Both the position numbers and the translations under genes were made by a program. Below, piece after piece: positions 1 through 9,495 of a stretch of DNA of 20,000 nucleotides (position 1 is its first letter; each line of letters opens with the position of its first letter). Below the pieces are notes generated by a model. It saw only the letters and a list, made by a program, of their open reading frames with translations, did no database searches and was not told the origin of the DNA. Source of the stretch: Sphaeroforma sirkka (Eukaryota; Opisthokonta; Ichthyosporea; Ichthyophonida); NCBI GenBank assembly GCA_001586965.3, contig LUCW03001427.1:1-20000 (forward strand), given 5' to 3'.

Positions 1-109
1 CGGTCCCGATCATTCTTACACAAGCTACCACTGCTAAATCCTAACTGACTAAATTGTATTTTTTAGTTTAATATAGTTTGAAACCTAGTAATTTCCATCG
101 AAGTTTACA
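1..109 (+). repeat. 5' LTR, right-hand part only
   Basis: This stretch matches 7800-7904 almost base for base, ending in the shared GAAGTTTACA. The match stops abruptly after 109, as expected at an LTR/internal boundary. If the 3' LTR is about 590 bp, roughly 480 bp of this copy lie before the window. Confidence 0.85.
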
Positions 110-835
110 TATTTTTCAGTTATATAGTAGTTACAGTAGTGTACTGCTTCTAGACTGTCTGACATCAATTTACTATCCAGCAATTACTATGGCTAAGGGT
201 ACTTCTAAAGGCAAGGGAGCCGCTAGCTCTAAGCCTGCTAAGCCTGCCGAGGTTCCTGAGGTCCCTGTGGAAACACCTAGCCTGTCTGGAGTTGAGCCTG
301 CCGAGGATACTGTTGGGGAAGCAAATTCTGAGGTTGGTACAGAGGATTATTCTGAGGATGACTCGTCGGACCCTAAAGCCTTGGAAGAAGAGGTATCTAC
401 TACCGCGGAAAGGCTCGCCAGCGTCCGTGTATCACCTAGGAGTGAAGCTCAGGACCCCAGCTTGCCCCCCTGACCACGTGCCGTCAAATATTGGGGATAA
501 ACGTCGAAAGGCTGGAAAATTCGTGGATACGAATGTCGGGGGGCATTATAACTCCACATCTAAAGGACACTCCAGCACAAATCCGGCGTGAAAAGGAAGT
601 ATTGGACCTGTCCGAAAATTTCGGTTTCGCCATCGATGGAGAAGCCATTCCATTCAGCTCAAATCTTGGGGCCGAAGCTGAGGACGCCATAACTCGACAA
701 CGAGTGGCTGGATCCTCTCAATCTCAACGCCAATTGAACCGCACTGAAGCGCTCTTGAAGGAGCTAGCGGCAGCAGCAGTTGTGGACCCCTCTATCGTGT
801 CCCACTTGGCTGATATTCTTCCTATACCGAAGAAG

Positions 836-914
836 AAAAAAATTTCGGGCCGGGTTTCGAACCCGAGACCTACTGGTTTACCAGCCAGTATGTTTACCAC
901 TAAGCCAATTACCA
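836..914 (-). other. tRNA-like segment with Pol III A and B boxes, possibly SINE-derived
   Basis: Read on the minus strand, this holds TGGCTTAGTGG (907-897), matching the A-box consensus TRGCNNAGYGG. It also holds GGTTCGAAACC (863-853), which matches the B box. The box starts are 44 nt apart, exactly the tRNA position 8 to 52 spacing. The T-arm folds as TCGGG-TTCGAAA-CCCGG. A further hairpin TACTGG/CCAGTA lies where an anticodon arm would be, but with an 8-nt loop. A run of seven T (842-836) follows as a Pol III terminator. The acceptor and D stems do not pair, so this is not a working tRNA. A tRNA-derived SINE head or a decayed tRNA copy inserted in gag is the best reading. Confidence 0.6.
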
Positions 915-1006
915 CTGGCGAGAGAGATAATATTTCAAAATTCAATCTCTATAGCTCTGATGCTACCATCGACCATCCTCTTGACAAACCTAACCCTGTC
1001 AGAGGA

Positions 1007-2484
1007 TATGATCGTATGGAACTCGATGAGGCTTACCATCCTCGTAATATCGACCCTCATTTGCCAACTAACCCTGGTAATCACGATTTTGGCAATCGCT
1101 ACACCAGTACCTCGTTAGAGAGTTCCCGCTCTAATCCTGAGGATGAGGAAGTGAGAACCAGACATACTCGTCTCAGGCTATTACGCTCTGGTATGCAAGT
1201 CCTTGAGGACCGTCTATTGAATGACTCTGACCTTGACGATAGGAAAGCGGATAACATTCGCTATCTAATCGATAACAAGAGAAAGGAAATAGACACCATC
1301 TTGGCACTAACGGCCCGTAGCACTGAGCATGAGCCTCGTGAACACTTAGAACCAAGCTTTATAAAGCAGCTAGGTAACGCGCAGGCTGAGGTCGATTTCT
1401 CTACTAATGAGAGTACAGTGGAGACACTGAAGGCCTTCGACCAACTTAAGGAGTCTGCCAGCCTTAGGGATAAGCAGATGATGAATGCCTTTATTCATTT
1501 CTGTGAGCCAGGTGAATGGCGAACTATCTTGAAGGCTCATGAGCCCAACTGGAAAGCCCTACCCTGGCACCAGTTGCGTGATAATATACTTAACACCTTT
1601 TTTGAAGATGCACGTGACCGTGAACTTCTAGAGTCTCGCAAGTTCTTTGCGAACGATACCACTATTCGAGGTGCTCTAGCTCATATGACACATATGAATA
1701 CACGGATGGGTGGTCGTACCTATACTGGCGAATATTTATTAATTTGTTATGATCGTATGGAACTCGATGAGGCTTACCATCCTCGTAATATCGACCCTCA
1801 TTTGCCAACTAACCCTGGTAATCACGATTTTGGCAATCGCTACACCAGTACCTCGTTAGAGAGTTCCCGCTCTAATCCTGAGGATGAGGAAGTGAGAACC
1901 AGACATACTCGTCTCAGGCTATTACGCTCTGGTATGCAAGTCCTTGAGGACCGTCTATTGAATGACTCTGACCTTGACGATAGGAAAGCGGATAACATTC
2001 GCTATCTAATCGATAACAAGAGAAAGGAAATAGACACCATCTTGGCACTAGCGGCCCGTAGCACTGAGCATGAGCCTCGTGAACACTTAGAACCAAGCTT
2101 TATAAAGCAGCTAGGTAACGCGCAGGCTGAGGTCGATTTCTCTACTAATGAGTACAGTGGAGACACTGAAGGCCTTCGACCAACTTAAGGAGTCTGCCAG
2201 CCTTAGGGATAAGCAGATGATGAATGCCTTTATTCATTTCTGTGAGCCAGGTGAATGGCGAACTATCTTGAGCTCATGAGCCCAACTGGAAAGCCCTACC
2301 CTGGCACCAGTTGCGTGATAATATACTTAACACCTTTTTTGAAGATGCACGTGACCGTGAACTTCTAGAGTCTCGCAAGTTCTTTGCGAACGATACCACT
2401 ATTCGAGGTGCTCTAGCTCATATGACACATATGAATACACGGATGGGTGGTCGTACCTATACTGGCGAATATTTATTAATTTGT
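1007..2484 (+). repeat. ~740-bp tandem duplication inside gag
   Basis: Two head-to-tail copies, 1007-1747 and 1748-2484, each start at TATGATCGTATGGAACTCG and end at ATTTATTAATTTGT. They are nearly identical along their length, so the duplication is recent. It could have arisen by template jumping in reverse transcription or by unequal exchange. Confidence 0.95.
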
Positions 2485-3072
2485 CAGATGATGGAGACTC
2501 TGGGAGCTAACCTCTTTAAGAAAGTCAATGATGACATCATCGCCTATGGTGATTTGCGATCTATGCCTTGGTATGTCTTTGAGAAGATAGTACACAAGCA
2601 TACCAATTCCTCTACTAGAGTACTTAGTACCACGAGCTACACCCAGCCCACTAAGCGAAACGCAGTAGAGACTAATACTGCGCGTAGTACTAAGAAACCT
2701 CACTACTACTACTGGAGGGTACTGGCTCTACTTCTACCGAACCGAAGGTGATAAGAAGGTGAGAGCGCCTTGCAAGAAGTGTGGTTACAACCTCACAAAA
2801 CGTAATGGCAAGTGGAATGGTAGACACGACCCTGTTAAGTGTGCACCAGGCAAGCCAGATTTTGGACACTATATGAAAGAGTGTGCTACTTGCAAGGGTA
2901 CTAACGGTTGGCACAAAGAGGATTGCAAGGACTTACCAGACGTCCAAGTTAAGCACTGACAGTACCATATGTGCGCACTAGAGCAAGATTATGAGAAAAT
3001 GTTCAATAAAATCTATACCAAAGGAGATGAACGTATCTTTCAAACAGTTTTCGTAAATGGAGAAAAAAAGTT

Positions 3073-6000
3073 ATGGCACTATTTGATCCAGGGGCTGAAG
3101 TCTCTGCTATCTCATGCCGAGTAGCCTACGCTACAGATATGGCTGTCCATAACGAAACAAATGATTTAATCTTGGGAAATGGCAAAGTTACTACTTGCGA
3201 ACAAGCCATTGACTATGCACACATAATGCTGTCAGATAGAAGAGAAGTGAAGACTCACCTAATCGTTACTGACATGTCTCAGAAATACGATTTAATTATA
3301 GGTATGACTGATCTTCTCAGTTTAGGTATAACACTCACTGGTCTGCCTAATGGGCTAGACCCGAATAAAGATCAGTCAGATGATAATATGTTAAAGATAC
3401 CTAAACCTCCGGAAGGTGAAGCAAAGGATATGATTCCGCACTTCACCGATATAATTATGGACTTAATTATACAAAACAGGAAGATTGCAATAACTGACTG
3501 GTGTATGTTTTAAGTTCTCTAATGGGTACGTTAGACTTGACTTAACAAACGTCGACTTCTCTAAGTTAAAGTGTCCTTCACATAACTACGTGAGTTGGAG
3601 ACACAAAGACGTTGTCAAAACCCAAATCGAAGATTGGTTTAAAACAGGGTCTAATTGAAATCAATTATGATGCAACCCCAGTTAACTTAGCTCTCTTAGC
3701 GGTCGATCAATATAAATCTGATGGAACGTTTAGTAAAACAAGAGTAGTACTAGACCTGTCGCCAATCAACAAACTAATTCCGCAACATAGTTTTCCCTTA
3801 CCTAAGATAAGCGAGATACTACGCAAAATGGAGGTGCGACTATCTTTTCAAAGATAGACTTAAAAGCTGCATTCCATCAACTACAAATATATCAGCCTCA
3901 TAGGAAATACTTTTCCTTTACTTGGCAAGGTAAGAAGTACCAGTTTAAAGGTGCACCTGAAGGCTTACACATGTTACCTTCTTTCTTCCAACAAGTTATG
4001 ATGGAACTATTTGCGGACCTGTCGTATAACGTATCAGTCTATTTAGATGATATAGTTATCTTTACAAAGACAGCACATGAACATGCTAAACTCGTTAAAG
4101 AAGTCTTAAAGCGACTTAATCATGCTAAACTTAAGATTAACGAAGACAAGTGTTCTTTTGCTAAAGATACTATACACTTACTTGGCTACAAAGTATCTGC
4201 AGCAGGGGTAGAAATTGATCCTGGCAAGAAACAGTTTCTGTTGGATTTATCAACACCAATTACTGGAAGAGATGTGAACTCTGTGTGTGGGTTTGTTAAC
4301 TTCTTCTCGGATTCGGTACCGCATCTTTCTCATTACTTAAAGCCTTTCAGTCACCTACGGCTGCACAAAGGACCTTTGGGAAAGCTTTGGACTAAAGAAT
4401 GTGATGATGCATTTAAACTAGTCAAAAGTAAAGTAATGGACGCACCCATCATGCAGTACCCTGTGGATGGTGTCCCATTCCAAGTAGCAACCGACGCTTC
4501 AGATCGAGCGGTAGGTGGAGTGCTTTACCAAACGATAAATGGTAAAACCGCGCTACATACAATTCTTTAGCAAGAGTTATAATAAGAGTCAACGGAATTA
4601 CCCTACCGTTAAACAAGAGCTCCTTGCTATAGTTACTGCGCTAAGACAGTTTAAAGACTACCTTTATGGAAGTTACTTTACTGTCGCCTGTGATCAAAAG
4701 TCTTTAACATACTTAAAAGATATGAACCCTGATTCACAGTTGGTGAGCCGCTGGCATGACATTATTGCCAAGTTCGCTTTTAATATAACACACATTCCAG
4801 GAATACATAACCATCTTCCTGACATGCTCTCTCGACTTGTGCCCGACTACCAGAAAACAGTCAAAGAGTTATTAGCAACCGATTGGATGCTAAATAAGAA
4901 ATGGTTTAACCTCGCTCAATCACGATGGGGTCCATTTACTGTTGATATGTTTGCCGCAGAACATAACAAACAGGTTTCTGAATATAGGTCGTTGACTCAT
5001 CCTAAAGGTGATGCATTTCAGCTTGACTTATCAAAGCATAATGCGTGGGCTAACCCACCTTGTCAACTTATCGCACAGTTGTTAAATTATGTTAATATTA
5101 CTAAATCTACCATTACGCTGTGTTGTCCCTTACGTAACTCCGACCCATGGATACGTGATTTAATTAATATGATTCAAGACGAACCTATTTATGTCGACCG
5201 TGAAACCGACACGTTCTTGTATCAGGGATCCTATTCTATTAAGAAGACGCCTTGGAAACACACCATTGTTTGTCGCATCGGTCCTGCAGGTACCACTAAG
5301 TGGAAACCCTCAACCGAATTCTTAGCTAAACTAGAGGAGTCTAAAGAGTTTGAACAAAAGCTCAAGACTCGTACAACACATGCACCCAACAAGATTGCAG
5401 TCGAGGTAATGCCGATTGAAACGGCATTAGATCGTAAAAACATGGAACTAGCTAAGGCCATGGATCAAAGACTCAAAACTCTAAGAGAACCTGAAGCTCG
5501 CACTCAACTACTTAAAGCGCTGCTTAAAGAACAGCCAGGAGTGGCGAAACAACTGAAGAAGATACTTCAACAATCCAATGTTGTCAATTATGTATCTCAG
5601 GACTCTACCCCTCCTGATACTGAGGTTGCCCTTTCCAACAGGACTATGGTTCATCCAGCCAGCGTTACGCAGAATCTGACTGACTTAGAGGAGCTCGAAA
5701 GTAGAGTTAAAATTATACATAATTTAACGCATCGAGCATATGAGCATACTTATAAAATGGCTATTCGTGCAGGGCTTGATCACCCGGCGCTGAAAGAAAC
5801 CATACGTGAAGTATACCGACGCTGTACTGATTGTGAAAAGAAGAACCAGATCAAGCGATACGGTTGGGCACCCCTAAAAGTGTGACAGAAGACCAACCGA
5901 TGCGCCGAGTCATAGTCGATTTGGTTAAACTCCCGCGATCCAAGCATACTGGCGATGTATATATCTGTCATTTCTTATGTGTGGCTTCGGGCTATAACTT

Positions 6001-7185
6001 GCTTTATGCAATACCGAACAAACGTCCACAAACAGTGGCAGAATTATGCTATCACGTCTTTAATGACTTCGGTTTCCCCGAGTACTATGTTCTGATAACG
6101 GTAGTGAGTTTTGTACCGACGTAATGGAGGCACTTATACTCGTATCAGGCATGACCCATAGGCGTGGTGTTCCTTACAAACCTCAAACGCAGGGTGCAAA
6201 TGAGACACGTCATAGAGAACTTAAGAAACTCTTGCGTACCGCACTAGACGACGTTGAGGATATGTGGCCTTATCATTTGAAATGGGTTCAGACTCAAATG
6301 AATAACTGCATGAATCCTCAAACTGGAACACTCCCGTTTCACTATTTCTTTGGCCGCTATAGTGAATTACAAGCAACGTTTGATAAAACTGCGCCCGAGA
6401 AACACGCTACCCCGTGGCTTCAAAAGATCGAGCATATGCAGAACGTTGTTTACCCCTGTTTACTCGAGCACAAGAATCGCGTCCTACTTAAAGCGTATGA
6501 CCGATGGAATAACACTAAGAACATTGTTCAGTTCAAAGTCGGCGATTACGTTAACATTATAAATCGAAACGCCAACGTTACCGAACTCTCTTCTAAGACG
6601 ATAGGACCTTTTGTTATTTCCTACCATGATGAGAAGAGTGATACTTACGAAGTGAATAACATTGATGGTACTAGCGCAACCAATCTAGGCACTCACCGTA
6701 TCCCTACCTCCGAACTCTCATTCGCTCGCTCATTTGATTCTGATGTACCAGTTATGGAGTCACAAGTCAAAGATATAATTGACAAAACATCCGAAGACGG
6801 TTACACTTACTACAAGACCCGTTTCATGGATGGGACAGTAGCTTGGCTAACCTCCGATGCATTTCGTGAATCTCGCGACTTTCTTCGTATCTTTAATAAG
6901 AAATGGAATAAGCGTTTACATAAGAACACACGAGATAAACGAAAAGGGTTTCCTCAGGTGACTACAAACCCTGACGGATCTGAAATTCCCTATTTGCCAC
7001 CTACTTCCTACGTGACTAAACTTTCTGATCTGCTTACCAACAGTGCAGAAAATTGTTCAAACTTACTTACTAATGAAGAACAGCCTTTGGCTAATACCTT
7101 ACCAAATAATAAACGTAAGGCGCCTACATCGGAAATGGTTACTGGACCAAATACTAAACGACATAGAGTACAACATGAGTCTTGA
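3073..7185 (+). pseudogene. Retroelement pol region: PR-RT-RNase H-MTase-like-IN (fossil)
   Basis: Aspartic protease: ALFDPGAEVSAIS near 3075-3110, corresponding to the usual DTGA/DSGA site. RT: from about 3700 to 4400, with LDLSPINK, a central KGAPEGL block and YLDD. RNase H: about 4460-4850, with ATDAS and the downstream YPTVKQELLAIV. About 4900-5200 holds FTVDMFAAEHNK, a GDAF block and WANPP, which resemble phage Dam-type N6-adenine methylases and the methylase domain of DIRS elements. Integrase: zinc region about 5690-5860, then the core, then a basic C-terminal tail up to 7185. The RT/RNase H/IN order defines it as Ty3-like. The region is broken in several places. Confidence 0.9.
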
Positions 7186-7313
7186 ACTCGTACATATAGG
7201 CACATACTTACTCGATAAGTCATGACCGAAACCGTTTTTTACTTTGGTTTTCGCTTTACCAACTAGATCGTATCTTAACGTACGTTCGTAGTTCTAAAAG
7301 CTACTGGGGGCTA

Positions 7314-7904
7314 TGTAGAAATACGGCCTCCGGTCAGTCTAAAAATCAAGATCAATTGAGATAATACATTGGTTTTATTTGTATTTTAAATAATTAGTAC
7401 AAGCTCTTTTTCCAATATTTCCAAAGTGTTCTAAATTCACTTTGATGGCTCCAATAGCCTGAGTATTTGGTATGACTCATCTACTTGGACCTATTTGAGA
7501 CATTAGTAGATGTAGGATATTATAAACTAAATTTTATAATCTCCGAACTACTACTTATTGATTTTGGTCCTCCCGCCAATCTCAAAATCCAATAAGTCTT
7601 TTTTCTTTTTTAACTTTTCTTCAGATGGAACTTTATTTATATCAGCTAATGTATTAACGTGACTTACGTTATTATGTCTATTTACAAATTAGGCAAGTGG
7701 TCATGAACATTTAGTACTTCTAGTGAAAATTATTCAATAAAGAACAGCTAGAGGTACGCCCTGTGTGATCGAGGATATTTAGGCTCTTAACAAGAGGCAG
7801 TCCCGATCATTCTTACACAAGCTACCACTGCTAAATCCTAACTGACTAAATTGTATTTTAGTTTAATATAGTTTGAAACCTAGTAATTTCCATCGAAGTT
7901 TACA
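7314..7904 (+). repeat. 3' LTR
   Basis: The right end is fixed by the match to 1-109. The left end is inferred: TGTAGAAATAC at 7314 follows a short G run (7306-7310) and gives TGTAG...TTACA-type termini, as LTRs have. The length would be about 591 bp. An AATAAA polyadenylation signal sits at 7736-7741. The left border is less certain than the right, because the matching part of the 5' LTR is not in the window. Confidence 0.7.
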
Positions 7905-7923
7905 TGGGTCATACTTAATATTA

Positions 7924-7972
7924 TCTATGTATATTCACGAACAAAGCAAAAGTGTCTACGAATATACATAGA
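7924..7972. repeat. 13-bp perfect inverted repeat
   Basis: TCTATGTATATTC (7924-7936) and GAATATACATAGA (7960-7972) are perfect reverse complements with a 23-nt loop. They begin only 20 bp past the 3' LTR end, in flanking DNA. Confidence 0.8.
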
Positions 7973-7986
7973 CGATGACGCCATGA

Positions 7987-7999
7987 GAAAGTTCGAGAA
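7987..7999. promoter_or_regulatory. Heat-shock-element-like motif
   Basis: GAAAGTTCGAGAA is a perfect three-subunit nGAAnnTTCnnGAAn array, the HSF trimer consensus. No gene start is seen nearby (the next is 1.5 kb downstream), so function is unproven. Confidence 0.3.
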
Positions 8000-8274
8000 C
8001 TTCGTAGCAGAGGGTTTTCTAGGCCCGTGCCTTTCCCTCTCACTACGAATGTTACAGTTATAGTTAATGGCCTAGGATGTTAGCAGTACAAGTTCGTTTG
8101 GGAATAGATAGAGGTAGGTCCCGGCGGACTATAAAAACAGTCCACATCCAGCGCTAGAGTGGAGACTTTCACTAAGAACATAAGGAAAACAAGGACGAAG
8201 AGGACTAAATACTGCTTACATCGTAAACCTAAGAATAAAGCTACTACTACCGAATTTTGGGATTTTATGATTTT

Positions 8275-8288
8275 TTTTGGCGCCAAAA
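8275..8288. promoter_or_regulatory. E2F-like palindrome TTTTGGCGCCAAAA
   Basis: A perfect 14-bp palindrome carrying TTTGGCGC, a form of the E2F/DP consensus TTTSSCGC, on both strands. It is the only such GC core in a very AT-rich stretch. No nearby transcription start was identified, so its target is unknown. Confidence 0.3.
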
Positions 8289-8994
8289 CTGTGATAATCA
8301 TATTTTGAGCCGACTTTTGGATTTGAAGAGTAAGGACCGAATTTTGGGAAATTCGAGGGACCTTATATAAAAACAAAACAAAAATGAAAACAAAACAAAT
8401 ATAAAAATACAAATGCAAAAAAAGTATTATTAAGATGTAGACTATCATTGATTGGCTGCTTAAAAAGAATCGGGCATCTCAATTCGCTCGTACTCACGAC
8501 TCACGTGTTGCTTGACATTTTGTTCATTTTTGCTACCTCTCATTTAGGTACTTCGTTACTCTATATGTTTATTTATATATATCCCGATTGAAAATCTGAT
8601 AAGAAAATGACTCATTTACTCTTAATCTTGGGATCTTCAGTAGCATCAATACTATTGGTGTGCCTTGTTTTGACAATAGCAGTTTAGCTTTATTGTGCAT
8701 GGTTTTTTTTTCTAAGCGTTTTTTAAATGAAAAGTGTTCAGCTGTTCTCAGTTTTCAGTTGTTCACTCTTCAGTGTTGAGTCATGAGTGTTGACAACAAG
8801 TCTGTTGACTCTATGATATAGGCTTATTTTGGGTCGAAACTTGTGTCAGTGTGTTTTAAAAAAATACATATTTGTGTACAATTTAGGAGGCTATTTATGA
8901 ATTTTGATTTTGTTTGCTCTCATACATAGACTCATAGAATCACAACTTCTTTGTATTTTTTAATAAAATACAAGTCTCATAACTGGCAACTTGT

Positions 8995-9130
8995 ACAGAC
9001 TCGCAGTGTCGCAGTCTCTCTGCTCTCATCAGTCTCACAGTTACATTCACACGGACAGTCACAGACGACAGACACAGACACCTGAGGAACACACATAGTC
9101 ACAGACTCACAGACTTACACATCACACATC
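8995..9130 (+). repeat. CACAGAC-rich low-complexity tract
   Basis: A simple-sequence-like tract built from repeated CAGACTCACAG, CAGTCTC and ACACAGAC words with no strict period. It is non-coding in character. Confidence 0.5.
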
Positions 9131-9495
9131 CTTGTTTGATGGAATTTCGTCGCCACCCGGTTCCTACCCCCTCCCTCTAGAGGCTCCCCGGGCCTCGCGG
9201 CCCACGAGCGCACATAAAAGTATGCATTTTTAAAAAATAAAAGTAAAAATGAGGGTTTTTGTTTAAAAAATTAAATATTACATGACCATCTATGGATTTA
9301 CATATTTTTAATACATTACAAAAAATATTTTCTAAAATATGAGTGAGAACGAACGAGTCCATATAATTATATATATTCGCAACGCTATTGAGAACTTGTC
9401 AAAAATCATATACTATGGTCTTCAGCTTGTATATACGATATTATTGACCCGGGCACAGCAATCATTTTAAGGCACGTCTCGCTAGCGAAAGCATT

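Larger units (their letters stand above)
189..2960 (+). pseudogene. Retroelement gag region (fossil)
   Basis: The region begins with an ATG followed by a Lys/Gly/Ala-rich start and an acidic Pro/Glu stretch. It continues with charged, helix-prone sequence and ends in a Cys/His cluster (about 2770-2935) with CATCK and HKEDC, which resembles a gag zinc knuckle. The position between the 5' LTR and protease supports gag. There is little direct similarity to recognise beyond that, as is usual for gag. A large tandem duplication occupies the middle. The region is broken. Confidence 0.7.
1..7904 (+). mobile_element. Ty3-like LTR retrotransposon (fossil), 5' LTR cut by window start
   Basis: A Ty3/Metaviridae-type LTR element with gag, protease, RT, RNase H and integrase parts in that order, between matching end repeats. 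RT shows the YLDD active-site motif (about 4040) and RNase H shows ATDAS (about 4490). The integrase has an HHCC zinc region (about 5715-5850) followed by a DDE-type core. The RT-RNase H-integrase order is that of Ty3 rather than Copia elements. A Dam-methylase-like domain lies between RNase H and integrase, which is unusual. No standard TGG-type tRNA primer site was recognised after the 5' LTR. Coding parts are broken in at least half a dozen places, so it is a dead copy. The visible LTR portions are nearly identical, so the insertion looks fairly recent. The left end lies outside the window. Confidence 0.93.
7905..9495. other. Intergenic, AT-rich, no gene recognised
   Basis: No convincing coding sequence on either strand. 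The longest open stretch (8080-8448, minus) is Phe/Ile/Leu-rich translation of A/T runs. Contents include an inverted repeat (7924-7972), an HSE-like motif (7987-7999), an E2F-like palindrome (8275-8288), an E-box CACGTG at 8502-8507 and an AP-1-like TGAGTCA at 8777-8783. A CACAGA-rich tract lies at about 8995-9130, followed by a short GC-rich patch at 9150-9215. The last ~130 bp before 9496 are presumably the promoter and 5' UTR of the next gene. Confidence 0.7.

Noticed and set aside
843-914. Functional tRNA gene (Thr-like GGT anticodon)
   Set aside because: A and B boxes and the T-arm are good, but the acceptor and D stems do not pair and the anticodon loop has 8 nt, so only a tRNA-like segment is claimed.
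7981-8060. Small ncRNA downstream of the HSE-like motif
   Set aside because: There is a short AAGTTC-GA-GAACTT palindrome but no extended fold, promoter or terminator that would support an RNA gene.
8080-8448. 122-codon minus-strand open frame
   Set aside because: The composition is driven by A/T runs, with no domain, and it crosses the E2F-like palindrome and poly(T). It may mimic a membrane protein only by base composition.
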